DNA of 64,000 nt from Pseudomonadota bacterium (GCA_034189865.1 JAXHTV010000001.1:150619-214618), one strand, 5' to 3'; counted from the stretch's first letter, positions 22,699 to 31,914 are shown. Notes: a model not told the origin generated them from the sequence alone. Numbers and translations: made by a program.

Positions 22699-22771
22699 AA
22701 CCGACTAATCGTGCCTAGGCCTACGCCTGCGTCGCCGGCGATCTGGGCTGACCTCATTCAAAGGCGCCGCA

Positions 22772-22800
22772 AGTATATAGAGTTGGAGGTTGAGGGTCAA
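22772..22800 (-). promoter_or_regulatory. atp operon promoter
   Basis: On the minus strand: TTGACC (22800-22795), a 17-nt spacer, then TATACT (22777-22772), each five of six to the sigma70 consensus. It lies between parB and atpI, about 75 nt before the atpI start. Confidence 0.75.
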
Positions 22801-22817
22801 CGCTCTGTGACGGCGAA

Positions 22818-23684
22818 TCATTTTAGATGACGAATGATGCCGTCCAGCTCATCGAGCGAGTGGTAATGAATCACCACTTTGCCCTTCCCCTCGCGGTGCT
22901 GGAGAGTGACCCGCGCGCCGAGACATTCAGACAACTCCTCTTGCAAACGAGCCACATCCGCGTCGACGCGCTCTGACCTTGAATCGGCTCCTTTCTTCTG
23001 CGGTGGATCGATTGTCGCTCGAACCAGCTTTTCGGTCTGACGAACAGTCAGACCACGGTCCACCACCGCCTTCGCGGCCTCGGACTGCGCTCGACCATTC
23101 AAACCCAACAACGCCCGCGCATGGCCCATTTCGAGCTCGCGGTTCTGAAGGCGCTCCTTCACATCTGAGTTCAACTCGATCAGCCGCATCAGGTTAGTCA
23201 CGGTCGCGCGGGAGCGACCGACCGCATCGGCGACCTGTTGATGCGTTAACTCAAATTCGTGGCGCAGCCGATCCAACGCCTGCGCCTCCTCCATGGGACT
23301 GAGGTCTTCACGTTGAATGTTTTCTATGAGAGCAATGGCCGTAGCCGCGCGGTCGGAGACTTCCCGCACAACGCATGGCACGGTCGCCAGCCCGGCCAAT
23401 TGAGCCGCCCGCCATCGCCGCTCGCCAGCGATGATTTCATAACGATCCGCCCCTAAAGCGCGAACGACGATCGGCTGCACAATGCCTTGGGCTCTGATCG
23501 ACTCAGCCAACTCTTCGAGTGCTGCCTGGCTCATCACCTGACGCGGCTGATGAGGCCCTGGAGACAAGAATTCGATGGGTAGGTGCTGTAAGCGCTCCGC
23601 GCCTCCAGGGGCTTCGCCTTTGCCGGGCACGGTGCCCAGCAGCGAATCCAGCCCTCGCCCCAGCCCTCTCTTTTTTACCGACAT
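22818..23684 (-). CDS. parB: Chromosome-partitioning CTPase/DNA-binding protein ParB
   Basis: 288-aa ParB (Spo0J) that binds parS, slides as a CTP-gated clamp and loads condensin. The N-terminus KKRGLGRGLDSLLG (the ParA-stimulating tail) is typical. The CTP-binding box GERRWRAAQLAG lies near residue 85, the helix-turn-helix in LTHQQVADAVGRSRATVTNL, and a C-terminal dimer domain follows. I chose ATG 23684 because the family always starts just before KKRGLGRGL. The 23711 TTG extension overlaps parA. No full 16-bp parS site was found in this window. Confidence 0.97.
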   Translation of the reverse strand: MSVKKRGLGRGLDSLLGTVPGKGEAPGGAERLQHLPIEFLSPGPHQPRQVMSQAALEELAESIRAQGIVQPIVVRALGADRYEIIAGERRWRAAQLAGLATVPCVVREVSDRAATAIALIENIQREDLSPMEEAQALDRLRHEFELTHQQVADAVGRSRATVTNLMRLIELNSDVKERLQNRELEMGHARALLGLNGRAQSEAAKAVVDRGLTVRQTEKLVRATIDPPQKKGADSRSERVDADVARLQEELSECLGARVTLQHREGKGKVVIHYHSLDELDGIIRHLK

Positions 23685-23707
23685 CCCTTGCGCCCTTCCC
23701 GATCGAC

Positions 23708-24496
23708 TCAAACCGCAAGCCGACCGACAGGCCGACCGTCCCGACGCAATAGCTCGCCGGCCAAGGCCATATGGGCAACGGCACCACGCGCAGTGCGATC
23801 ATAGTGCACGACCGGCAATCCGAAACTCGGCGCCTCTGCCAGTCGAACGTTCCGCGGAATAACGGTCCGATAAACTTTGTCGCCAAAATGCTCCAACAAC
23901 TGCATCGATACTTCTTTCGATAAGCGGCTGCGGGGATCAAACATCGTGCGTAACAAGCCTTCAATGTGGAGCGCCGGATTCAGCTGCTCCTGGACACGCT
24001 CAATGGTATTGAGTAGGGCCGTAAGACCTTCCAGCGCGTAGTACTCGCATTGCACCGGAATCAGCAACCGATCAGCGGCCGCCAGGGCATTGATCGTGAG
24101 CATGTTCAAAGACGGGGGGCAATCGATCACGATGTAGTCGAATTTCGGGCGGACTTCTTGCAAAACCGCGCGCAATCGCAACTGTTGATCGGTGCGCTCC
24201 ATTAACGCGACTTCCGCAGCCGTCAAATCCCCATTCGCCGGCAAAACGAAAAGCCCGTCATCGCGCGGCGCGACCATCGTCTCCTCAACGCCCGCCTCAC
24301 CCAACAACACTTCACAGGTGGTGAGATCCACTTGATGCTTATCCAAACCACTGCCGACCGTTGCATTACCTTGCGGATCCATGTCGACCAGCAGCACCCG
24401 CAGCTTGGCCATGGCCAAGGCGGCCGCCAGATTGACGCTGGTGGTGGTCTTACCCACCCCGCCCTTTTGGTTCGCAACCGCGATCACAGCGCTCAT
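23708..24496 (-). CDS. parA: Chromosome-partitioning ATPase ParA (Soj)
   Basis: 262-aa P-loop ATPase that drives segregation of ParB-parS complexes over the nucleoid. A deviant Walker A KGGVGKTT lies at about 11-18, MDPQGNAT near 40, and DYIVIDCPPSLNMLT near 118. It is short, without an N-terminal HTH, as expected for chromosomal ParA. Its start codon directly abuts the rsmG stop codon, and parB begins 23 nt after its end. Confidence 0.98.
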   Translation of the reverse strand: MSAVIAVANQKGGVGKTTTSVNLAAALAMAKLRVLLVDMDPQGNATVGSGLDKHQVDLTTCEVLLGEAGVEETMVAPRDDGLFVLPANGDLTAAEVALMERTDQQLRLRAVLQEVRPKFDYIVIDCPPSLNMLTINALAAADRLLIPVQCEYYALEGLTALLNTIERVQEQLNPALHIEGLLRTMFDPRSRLSKEVSMQLLEHFGDKVYRTVIPRNVRLAEAPSFGLPVVHYDRTARGAVAHMALAGELLRRDGRPVGRLAV

Positions 24497-25180
24497 TTAG
24501 CCATCAACTCCACCGTCACGAAGGGATTCAGAATCATCAACGCGGATCCATTCCACGACATGCCGCTCAGCTTCCAGGTGCGGCACGTCCAATCGACGAA
24601 TGACGCCCTGGCGGTAACCGCAAAGATTCAAAGACAATTGTTCTCCTGGTTCCGCGCCTTTCATTAACAACAAACGCCCCCCTAACGCACAATGGGGCTT
24701 GGCCAGCGCCGCCAGCTTACCGGATGCCCCGACCGCCCGAGCGACGACTGTATCGTATCTCACTTGGGATTTGTGGCTCTCTGCCCGCCCTTGGACGGCC
24801 TGGACATTGCCCAACCCCAACGTCATGATGGCGTGCCGGACAAAGCGTATCTTTTTTCCATTGGCATCCAACAGCACAAATTGCCGCTCCGGCGCCATGA
24901 TGGCGAACGGAATCCCAGGCAGACCCGCACCGGTCCCCAGATCCAGTATCCGCGCCCCGGACAAATACGGGAGCACCGCGAGGCTGTCCAACAGGTGGTG
25001 CGTGACCATTTGCGCGGGTTGTCGAATCGCGGTCAAATTGTACGCGGCATTCCATCGCGCCAACTCGTCGACAAAACGAATCATCGTTTCTACCTGACGA
25101 TCCGACGGACTCAGCCCCAATCGCGCACAACCACGCCGCAAGCTCATTTTGTAATTTTCGGTCGACGCCACGATCACCAT
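24497..25180 (-). CDS. rsmG: 16S rRNA (guanine527-N7)-methyltransferase RsmG (GidB)
   Basis: SAM-dependent enzyme that methylates G527 of 16S rRNA. Conserved features are LARWNAAYNLTAIR, motif I ILDLGTGAGLPGIP, and LDANGKKIRFVRHAI. ATG 25180 (227 aa) has a GGTGGG-like ribosome site. ATG 25147 (216 aa) matches the usual N-terminus better, and the 25243 start adds unlikely sequence. It heads the rsmG-parA-parB unit. The mnmG gene that usually precedes rsmG is absent here, and the divergent srkA gene takes its place. Confidence 0.96.
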   Translation of the reverse strand: MVIVASTENYKMSLRRGCARLGLSPSDRQVETMIRFVDELARWNAAYNLTAIRQPAQMVTHHLLDSLAVLPYLSGARILDLGTGAGLPGIPFAIMAPERQFVLLDANGKKIRFVRHAIMTLGLGNVQAVQGRAESHKSQVRYDTVVARAVGASGKLAALAKPHCALGGRLLLMKGAEPGEQLSLNLCGYRQGVIRRLDVPHLEAERHVVEWIRVDDSESLRDGGVDG

Positions 25181-25357
25181 TCGCCCACCACGACTCTGCT
25201 CGACACGCGACCCGCGATAATGGCTCGAAACGGCGCGCCCCACGGCCCATCATACATCGCTTGAACCGGCAACCTACGATCCATGAGGCCCACGAAAAAC
25301 CCGAGGAATTCTCGTCCAGTTGATATCCCATGGACGATTGCCTGACGATAGAACGCT

Positions 25358-26350
25358 ATGAGCATAAACGAAGCGCACCCCTACGATAAATTGAGCCCGG
25401 ATGTCATTCTCGACGCTACGGAGAGCGCGGGCTATCTCTGCGATGGCTTTTTGCTCGCCATGAACAGTTACGAAAATCGTGTCTACCAAGTCGGAATCCA
25501 TGATGAAAAACCCGTCATCGTAAAATTTTATCGTCCGGGCCGGTGGTCCGATGCGGCGATACTCGAAGAACATGAGTTTGCGCGAGAACTCGATCGTTTG
25601 GAGATCCCGGTCGTTGCGCCGCTGGCAGACCGTCCGGGGGAGACCTTACACTACTTTGCCGGCTACCGATTTGCCGTCTTTCCGCGCCGGAGCGGACGCC
25701 CCCCGAACCTTGAAAACGAGGACACGCTTAGCGTGCTTGGCCGATTCCTGGGGCGCTTGCACGCGTGCGGATCGTCACGACCGTTCCGACATCGAACATC
25801 GATCGATAGCCGACGATTGGGGCACGAGTCACGGCGCTATCTGCTGTCAACGAACTTCATCCCTGAGTTCCTGACCCAACGGTATTCAAACATCACGGCC
25901 GACCTGCTTGAGACCATCGACTCCGCGTTTGCGAAATTACCTCACATTCGCCCCATCCGTTTACACGGCGATTGCCACCCGGGAAACCTCTTATGGTCCG
26001 ACCGCGGCCCGCACATCGTCGATCTCGATGACTGCGCCACGGGTCCTGCCATACAGGATTTGTGGATGCTAATCTCCGGCGACCGGCAGAGCCAGGCACG
26101 ACAACTGGCCACCATCCTCGAAGGATATCAGCAGTTCAACGATTTTGATTTTCGTGAAATCACGCTAATCGAAAGCTTGCGTACGCTGCGCATGATCCAT
26201 CATAGCGCTTGGTTGGCGCGCCGATGGAATGATCCAGCGTTTCCGCGCGCGTTTCCGTGGTTTGACTCCCCGCGCTACTGGGAAGAGCAGATACTTATAC
26301 TGCTAGAACAGCGGTCGTTACTGGACGAACCCACGCTTGAATTGTATTAG
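25358..26350 (+). CDS. srkA: Stress response kinase A (YihE)
   Basis: 330-aa Ser/Thr kinase of the aminoglycoside-phosphotransferase fold that in E. coli counteracts stress-induced cell death. The catalytic loop LHGDCHPGNLLW (about 204-215) holds the base Asp, and VDLDDCATGPAIQDLW (about 223-238) holds the metal-binding Asp. Length and start (MSINEAHPYDKL) agree with the family. In enterobacteria srkA precedes dsbA, but here it stands alone, divergent from rsmG. Confidence 0.94.
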   Translation: MSINEAHPYDKLSPDVILDATESAGYLCDGFLLAMNSYENRVYQVGIHDEKPVIVKFYRPGRWSDAAILEEHEFARELDRLEIPVVAPLADRPGETLHYFAGYRFAVFPRRSGRPPNLENEDTLSVLGRFLGRLHACGSSRPFRHRTSIDSRRLGHESRRYLLSTNFIPEFLTQRYSNITADLLETIDSAFAKLPHIRPIRLHGDCHPGNLLWSDRGPHIVDLDDCATGPAIQDLWMLISGDRQSQARQLATILEGYQQFNDFDFREITLIESLRTLRMIHHSAWLARRWNDPAFPRAFPWFDSPRYWEEQILILLEQRSLLDEPTLELY

Positions 26351-26440
26351 TCATGGGAAACAACAAATGAACTGCGCGCAGCCACGCGCATCGTCCTCCC
26401 TCCAACCACCAAACTGTCTGTCAATTTGCCAGAATCCACC

Positions 26441-27436
26441 ATGAACCCAACACTAAGCCCAACCGGTGCGAGCCACTCCCCACCGCGCGTAAATCACGAA
26501 ATTTCCATCGGCGTCAGCTCATGCCTACTGGGCGAGTCGGTTCGGTACAACGGCGGCCATAAACGCGACCGCTTCGTGGCGGACATCCTCGCATCCTATT
26601 TTCAGCTGATTCCGGTATGCCCTGAGGTTGCTGTGGGCATGGGCGTGCCACGGGAGCCGATTCGACTGGAACTCAGAGACGCTCAGATCCGCGCGGTCGG
26701 CGTAAAAGACAAAAGCCGCGACATGACACAGCCACTCCGCGAATATGGGCGCCGGATGGCGGCGGAGCTTCCATCCATCTGCGGTTATATCTTTAAAAGC
26801 AAGTCTCCCAGCTGCGGAGTCGAACGCGTGAAAGTCTACGTACCCGGTGGACGCCCACTCAATGATGGCCGAGGCGTGTACGCCGCAGAAATCGCTCAAG
26901 CCCGACCTCTTCTACCCATCGAGGAAGAAGGGCGGCTTAACGACTCCGTGCTCCGCGAAAACTTCATTGAGCGGGTTTTCGCCTTCCACCGCTGGCAACA
27001 ATTCTTGGCAAATAGCGCAACGGCCGAACGTTTGGTTGAGTTCCACACGGCTCACAAACTGGTGCTGATGGCCCATGGCACACAACGGCTTCGCGAACTG
27101 GGTCGACTCGTGGCAAAAGCGGGAAGCGAACCCATCGCCGACCTGGTCGAAGAATACGGTAGGGCGTTTATGCTAACGCTCAGTTATCGGGCAACTCGAA
27201 AGCGGCATAGCAACGTGCTGTTCCATGCCATGGGCTACCTCAAGAAGCACTTAAACACGGAGGATAAGCAGGAGCTAACGAACCTGATTCACAGTTACCG
27301 AACTGCCGAGGTTCCTTTGATTGTCCCCGTGACGCTGCTAAGACACCACTTTCGCGTACACCCACATCCGTACATAGAAAAACAACTGTACTTTCAGTGG
27401 GCGCCCGCCGGACTCAGTCTCTGGAACAGCATTTAG
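26441..27436 (+). CDS. DUF523-DUF1722 fusion protein (YbbK/YbgA type)
   Basis: 331-aa fusion. N-terminal DUF523 (about 15-160) has the characteristic cysteine motifs SSCLLGESVRYNGGHK and KSKSPSCGV. C-terminal DUF1722 (about 185-310) has FIERVFAFHRWQ, FHTAHKLVLMAH and FHAMGYLKKHL. DUF1722 proteins often neighbour photolyases, and a role in thiouracil handling has been proposed for part of the DUF523 family. The function here is not established. ATG 26441 is preferred over TTG 26426. It is followed by a strong hairpin (27465-27494). Confidence 0.9.
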   Translation: MNPTLSPTGASHSPPRVNHEISIGVSSCLLGESVRYNGGHKRDRFVADILASYFQLIPVCPEVAVGMGVPREPIRLELRDAQIRAVGVKDKSRDMTQPLREYGRRMAAELPSICGYIFKSKSPSCGVERVKVYVPGGRPLNDGRGVYAAEIAQARPLLPIEEEGRLNDSVLRENFIERVFAFHRWQQFLANSATAERLVEFHTAHKLVLMAHGTQRLRELGRLVAKAGSEPIADLVEEYGRAFMLTLSYRATRKRHSNVLFHAMGYLKKHLNTEDKQELTNLIHSYRTAEVPLIVPVTLLRHHFRVHPHPYIEKQLYFQWAPAGLSLWNSI

Positions 27437-27464
27437 CTGAACCGGTCCTGGGGTGAAGTGAATC

Positions 27465-27494
27465 AGTCGCCCGGCCAATCTCAACCGGGCGACT
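27465..27494 (+). terminator. Hairpin terminator after the DUF523-DUF1722 gene
   Basis: Perfect 10-bp inverted repeat (AGTCGCCCGG and CCGGGCGACT) with a 10-nt loop, 28 nt past the stop codon. The following TGTCGTT is only weakly U-rich, so termination may be partial. Confidence 0.6.
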
Positions 27495-27594
27495 TGTCGT
27501 TAGAAAGGCGCGGGTTGTAGCAAACAACACACGGAACTGGTCCGGCGCTTACGGCCGAAAAAGCCATTCGCTTTCACCCAACGGCCTGGGTTAC

Positions 27595-28383
27595 TCATTT
27601 CAGATTTCGGGCGATCAATTGCGCAATCCCGTCAGATGCCGCACGCAGCCCCCGGACCGCGGGACTTTCATCGCATTGTTCTTCATCCGCACACAGCCAG
27701 GCAAAATCCCTTACGCTGTACTGAGGATCAGCCGGCATATCCGTCGCCCCCTCAACCGGGATCGGGCCGCCGTAAACCATGCTTGTCGCGTACAAACGCT
27801 CCTTGGAATCAGCCGACACCAAATCGACAAACACTTCTAACGTGGGCACATAGGGTTCGTTCGGACTCAGCGCCGTATAGCCCGCAAACTCCACATAGAC
27901 ATGCAGGTAAGCATCGAAGCTTTGGGATGGCTGCGCCGGATAGTCACCCAAAAACCTGAAACCCCGAATCGAACCCGCATGACGCTGCTCATCGACCGGG
28001 ACGTCCAGCACATTATAACCCACGGCCTGCAGGTGACGAGCAATGTTCTCCGTGAGATCCTCCGCCACGCTGAAATTCCATTGTTCAATGGTTTGAGTTA
28101 ACTCGTAATTGCGGCTCGCCCTGTCTGCTTGACGAACAGACTGACTGACGCCCGCTCCGACAATACGGCCAGGCAATGTCACACCGGGGTTCGCTGGCAA
28201 AGGATACCGCAGTATCCTTGCGTCATAGAGGGCGGGATCCTGGATCGTGAGCAGACCTATCCGACTGTCAGGCCCCAACAGGGATTCCGGTGGTTCTTCC
28301 CGCGTTAGTTGTGGCGCAGGCCCACAACCTCCAAGACCCAGCAATAGGACCGCGATCAGTACCCAGCCAAATCGCTTATACAT
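27595..28383 (-). CDS. Hypothetical lipoprotein
   Basis: 262-aa protein with a lipoprotein signal: Lys-Arg start, hydrophobic core and lipobox LGGC with Cys20. Residues after the Cys are Gly-Pro-Ala, which suggests outer-membrane sorting (inference). The mature part contains a mixed alpha/beta region around 95-215 and one Cys pair near the end (WLCADEEQCDES). I do not recognise the family. ATG 28383 follows AGGAGA. The gene lies downstream of a structured 403-nt gap. Confidence 0.7.
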   Translation of the reverse strand: MYKRFGWVLIAVLLLGLGGCGPAPQLTREEPPESLLGPDSRIGLLTIQDPALYDARILRYPLPANPGVTLPGRIVGAGVSQSVRQADRASRNYELTQTIEQWNFSVAEDLTENIARHLQAVGYNVLDVPVDEQRHAGSIRGFRFLGDYPAQPSQSFDAYLHVYVEFAGYTALSPNEPYVPTLEVFVDLVSADSKERLYATSMVYGGPIPVEGATDMPADPQYSVRDFAWLCADEEQCDESPAVRGLRAASDGIAQLIARNLK

Positions 28384-28786
28384 ATTAGCTATCTCCTTGC
28401 TTCGTTTCAGGCCCTGACTCCATCAGGTTCACACTGTTTTCGCACGCGGACCATCTCGGAAACATTTTGTCGGCCAGACCCGGTTTAATCGAGTGGTGCT
28501 TGCTGTTTCTCGAATCGGCGATTTGAAACCTGGGCGTGGGACCAAAAAGTCTCAGCCCTGAGACCTATGAAGTCATACCCTGGACGACACGCCCTTAATA
28601 ATATAGTTCGCAACGTGGGAATGCGCCGTTTCGCTTTTCGGGCGACGCCCTTCACGAAACATGGCCATCATGGTTAACCCGAAACGTTTGCGTCCCCTCA
28701 TCATTTATCTCAGACCACAAGGTCTGGTAGGCAAAACTAGCTGAATGCTAGCCAGGTCGCAACTGCAATGAATCACTTACAGGCAA
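28384..28786. other. Structured 403-nt gap with several hairpins
   Basis: No ORF of note. It contains at least four inverted repeats: 28549-28564 (7-bp arms, listed as a terminator), 28628-28660 (GTTTCG/CGAAAC closing an inner GGGC/GCCC), 28711-28726 (CAGACC-ACAA-GGTCTG) and 28737-28751 (CTAGC-TGAAT-GCTAG). It could be a long leader of the lipoprotein gene, a small RNA locus or debris. Confidence 0.45.
28544..28564 (-). terminator. Possible intrinsic terminator
   Basis: On the minus strand a GTCTCA-GGGC-TGAGAC hairpin (28564-28549) is followed by five U residues (28548-28544). It is 220 nt beyond the SRPBCC gene stop, so it may end that transcript or a small RNA. Confidence 0.5.
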
Positions 28787-29233
28787 CTAATCGCTCTTTT
28801 CGGCGATTTTTTTGATGCTCTGCAGCTGCGTATTTGCCACCTTTTTTGTATACCACGCCATCAAAGAGGCCAAGCGGGCCGCGGTTGGATCGGACTCAAT
28901 CATCTGAGTCCGATAGACCAATCGGGACAAATGGTCATCTGTCTGCTCCAGCTCGTACTGAACTTCGACGGTAGCACGAGGGTGCTCCAGTCGAATGGCC
29001 AGATACCGGGGCGGTTCGTAGCGGATCACCTTACCTAAGTATTCAACGGCACGACCGAACTCGCGGACCCGCTGCCGAAAACGCGTTCCCACAACCTCAG
29101 GTGGTTCAGGCCGGGAGAGATAGACGGTCTCCTCCAACCCCACCATCCAGCGCTGCACAGATGCATCATCATCCAGCACCGAAAACACCCGCGACGCGGG
29201 AGCCGCAATCTGCGCACTTAACTCAATATTCAC
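28787..29233 (-). CDS. SRPBCC (START/Bet v1-like) family protein
   Basis: 148-aa single-domain protein of the SRPBCC superfamily (polyketide cyclase/dehydrase-like), a fold that holds hydrophobic ligands. The opening IELSAQIAAPASRVFSVLDD and the following W residue match the family N-terminus. The C-terminal long helix (about 118-145) caps the pocket. No catalytic residues can be named. It lies 50 nt after a secreted hypothetical gene on the same strand and may be co-transcribed with it. Confidence 0.78.
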   Translation of the reverse strand: MNIELSAQIAAPASRVFSVLDDDASVQRWMVGLEETVYLSRPEPPEVVGTRFRQRVREFGRAVEYLGKVIRYEPPRYLAIRLEHPRATVEVQYELEQTDDHLSRLVYRTQMIESDPTAARLASLMAWYTKKVANTQLQSIKKIAEKSD

Positions 29234-29283
29234 CGGCCAACTCGGACCACGGGGGCTGAAAAAAACGGCAACATTGGCCGCCG

Positions 29284-29895
29284 CTAAAAGTCCTGCAAGC
29301 CTTTGTAGTCGATGGCAGCGGCATAATCCAGCAGTTCTTGTTCCGAAACATCGTCGCCCTGAATCGTAACCAGAAATCGATTCGCAACAGCCATCTGTAT
29401 CTCACCACTGGAATCTTGCTCATCATAGGTCACCATCGCTTTCTGCCCCGCGATACGCTTCATTTTGGCTCCCTGCGACGACATGGCCATGGGATTCGAT
29501 AGCAGCATCAACATGCCCTGCAGCATGGGAGAATCGGTAGCAATCGTGACCTCAATCCGCTGACCGTCCTTCCCGGTATACGCTCGATTTGCCGTCACGC
29601 CCCCGCCGAACATGGCACCGGCCATGGCCTCAGAGTTTGACCCTTCCGCAGTCCAACCCGACAAGGGCGCCGGCAAAAATTCAACCAGTTGTTCTCCGCG
29701 CTGCTGACGTATCAGTTGAGCGGCATATTCGAGGCTGCTGACGGCTTCCGCGCGATCACCTTCGGAATAGTAGTTCAACGCTTCTTCAATGGTGTCGGAC
29801 ACCTCATCCGCAAACGCAGGAATCCCGAAAGCCATCATCCAAATGGCACAAAATCCGCAGACGAAGATCACTGACTTCAATCGCTTACTCAGCAC
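29284..29895 (-). CDS. Secreted hypothetical protein
   Basis: 203-aa protein with a Sec signal peptide (hydrophobic core about 8-24, cleavage likely after PAFA at 29). An acidic helical region (about 30-70), then a Gly/Met-rich stretch (GAMFGGG, MLMLLSNPMAMSS) and a C-terminal alpha/beta part follow. Predicted periplasmic. I do not recognise the family. It sits upstream of the SRPBCC gene and may share its transcript. Confidence 0.65.
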   Translation of the reverse strand: MLSKRLKSVIFVCGFCAIWMMAFGIPAFADEVSDTIEEALNYYSEGDRAEAVSSLEYAAQLIRQQRGEQLVEFLPAPLSGWTAEGSNSEAMAGAMFGGGVTANRAYTGKDGQRIEVTIATDSPMLQGMLMLLSNPMAMSSQGAKMKRIAGQKAMVTYDEQDSSGEIQMAVANRFLVTIQGDDVSEQELLDYAAAIDYKGLQDF

Positions 29896-30034
29896 GGCGT
29901 ACTCCTTGTCTCACCCAAGCCATTGGACGATGTATTAAGCCAAACGGGATTCATCCTAACAAGGTCCGCTAGCCTTTGAAATGCATGCCACGTCGCAGGC
30001 GACTCGCCTCGCCCAGGACAACTCCCCTATGATT

Positions 30035-30325
30035 TTAATCGTCTTCGTTGGGCCAAGCGTGAACCACAAACGCCGGCTCTCCCTGCTTTGCCTGCTCATA
30101 ACACGCGAGCGCTTCCGGCTCTTCCGGCCGTCGGTCGTGTGAAACGTGTTCGCAATGCTCCAAGGATGCAACCACCCATTCCGCTTGGTCGAGTTCGGAG
30201 CGCGCTATCTGCTCGGCCGCTGTTAAATCGTCGCGATTGATCCAACAGTGCACGTATGCGCCACCGATGGTCGCCCGGAAACTTGCATTGTCTTTGGGGT
30301 AAACATGGTAGATCAAAAACTGCAT
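30035..30325 (-). CDS. Hypothetical small acidic protein
   Basis: 96-aa protein from ATG 30325, chosen because the sequence MQFLIYHVYPKDN begins a compact fold whereas the 30400 extension looks non-coding. It contains FRATIGGAYVHCWIN and a helix with many Glu residues. No signal or membrane segment, no recognised family. The EAL-HDOD gene ends 75 nt upstream on the same strand, so it may be a trailing gene of that transcript. Confidence 0.5.
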   Translation of the reverse strand: MQFLIYHVYPKDNASFRATIGGAYVHCWINRDDLTAAEQIARSELDQAEWVVASLEHCEHVSHDRRPEEPEALACYEQAKQGEPAFVVHAWPNEDD

Positions 30326-30400
30326 GATGAGACTCTGGGTTCGCAAGTCGACCGACGGATTAGCTATCGGGTGCAATATTGAAACGCGATCTGTCGGCAA

Positions 30401-31591
30401 TCAATTCAAGATAGACTCTGCCCAGCGAATCGACTGCAGATACTCGCGGGCGGGCGATTTGGGGCACACGGCGAGCAACGACGGACTATCGAAGTCGCCG
30501 CGCTCATAGGCCAGGACAGCGCTGAGAATACCGCCTAAAGGGCCCTCTTGACGGATCAGTGCAACCTTGAGAACGTCGTTAAGAGAAAGGTTTTCCATGA
30601 CCCGCTCCATGGAGCAATCCATCATCGCGTCGAGCGTGGACAGCAAGCCCACCGTAAACGCAGAATCGGTTGCCAACGAGACACGTGCCGCTATGAGTTC
30701 GCACATTTTGGCACGAATCAAACTCAACCTGTAAAGCTCATCCGGATGGTCGTCCAAACCACTGAGCACGATGACCGTGGCAATACTGCGCACAACATCG
30801 AGCCCTAGCATCACAATCGCTTCTTGAATCGATGAAACATTACGCCGAATTCCAAACTGAGCCGAGTTAATCAACTTAAGCAACCGAAAACTTAATGAAA
30901 AGTCTTCCTGCGCGATAGTCGCCAACTCGGTAACCTTCACATTCGGATCCGACAATCGCGCGAGCAGTTGGAGTATCCGTTGCCGCACCACGGGAATCCT
31001 ACGCTGGTCGACACGGCGCGGACGACAGAAAAAATACCCTTGAAACAAATCGAACCCCAATCGCGTACAACGGGCAAACTCTTCGGGCGTTTCGACCTTC
31101 TCGGCTAACAGCTGCACCGGCCACTGACGCAGTGCCTGGACCTGACTTGGCAATTCGTCCGGAGGAATTGCTTGGATGTCGACTTTCACGATATCCGCCA
31201 TGGCCACCATGGAATCCATCCCCGCGCGGTAGACGAAGTCATCCAGCGCCAAGCGGTAGCCGACGCCACCCAATCGAGAGAGCGCGTGCAACAAATCATC
31301 ATCGATTTCGATATTTTCCAGCACCTCCAAAACGACCTGATTCGGCGGAAAAGGAAGCGGATCGGTATTGACCAGAAAATGGCGCGTCATGTTCACAAAG
31401 GCGATTTTATCGCCGATCAAGCTATGCAAACCAATCTCCGTCAACGCCGCCATGATGACCTCTGACGTCGCTTTGTCGCCGTCGACATCGGAACATTCGT
31501 CGTTGCCGGGTGTGCGATATAAAAGCTCATAAGCCACCACACTCATCGATCGATCGAATACCGCCTGTCTGCCCACCGAAATCGAATGCAT
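30401..31591 (-). CDS. EAL-HDOD signalling protein (YuxH type)
   Basis: 396-aa protein. An EAL-like domain (about 1-190) is followed by an HDOD domain (about 200-390), a modified HD fold used for protein interaction in signalling. EAL itself reads ELL in AYELLYR. Several ligand positions remain (VNMTRHF Asn, LEVLE Glu, LDDF Asp pair, VKVD Lys, AEKVE Glu), but DDFG is DDFV. It may bind cyclic di-GMP with weak or no hydrolysis (inference). ATG 31591 has AAAGGA about 10 nt upstream and gives the usual N-terminus, so the 31684 start is rejected. Confidence 0.88.
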   Translation of the reverse strand: MHSISVGRQAVFDRSMSVVAYELLYRTPGNDECSDVDGDKATSEVIMAALTEIGLHSLIGDKIAFVNMTRHFLVNTDPLPFPPNQVVLEVLENIEIDDDLLHALSRLGGVGYRLALDDFVYRAGMDSMVAMADIVKVDIQAIPPDELPSQVQALRQWPVQLLAEKVETPEEFARCTRLGFDLFQGYFFCRPRRVDQRRIPVVRQRILQLLARLSDPNVKVTELATIAQEDFSLSFRLLKLINSAQFGIRRNVSSIQEAIVMLGLDVVRSIATVIVLSGLDDHPDELYRLSLIRAKMCELIAARVSLATDSAFTVGLLSTLDAMMDCSMERVMENLSLNDVLKVALIRQEGPLGGILSAVLAYERGDFDSPSLLAVCPKSPAREYLQSIRWAESILN

Positions 31592-31713
31592 TCCCAATCC
31601 TTTCCTTTCACTATCTCCCTGCCAAGACACCCAGACAACTCTCAGGGGCGACGAACATCGCCCGGCGTTTAACCTGGCTAACAACCCCTATCGGCGAAAA
31701 ATTCGACGACTGT

Positions 31714-31914
31714 ATGGATTGGGCAACAATAAAATTAAAGCGGAAGAGTTGCGGGACCAAGAATGGATCGCTTGGCCGCAGGGATGCGGCTGACGGCTAT
31801 CTGGCCTTTGAATCGAAAGAGGATGATGAGGACAAAAAGTTTCGCGGCCGCTTAACCGGAGAAGACTACAAGATGCTGTTTACAGAAAAATCAGAGCTAG
31901 GACGCCGGCGTTAA
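31714..31914 (+). CDS. Possible small basic ORF, 66 aa
   Basis: Only open frame in the 319-nt gap between the EAL-HDOD start and the DUF3135 gene end. It encodes a highly charged 66-aa peptide rich in Lys, Arg, Asp and Glu, without a domain or a clear ribosome site. Charge pattern and the lack of hydrophobic core leave coding status doubtful. It overlaps the DUF3135 stop by 4 nt. Confidence 0.22.
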   Translation: MDWATIKLKRKSCGTKNGSLGRRDAADGYLAFESKEDDEDKKFRGRLTGEDYKMLFTEKSELGRRR

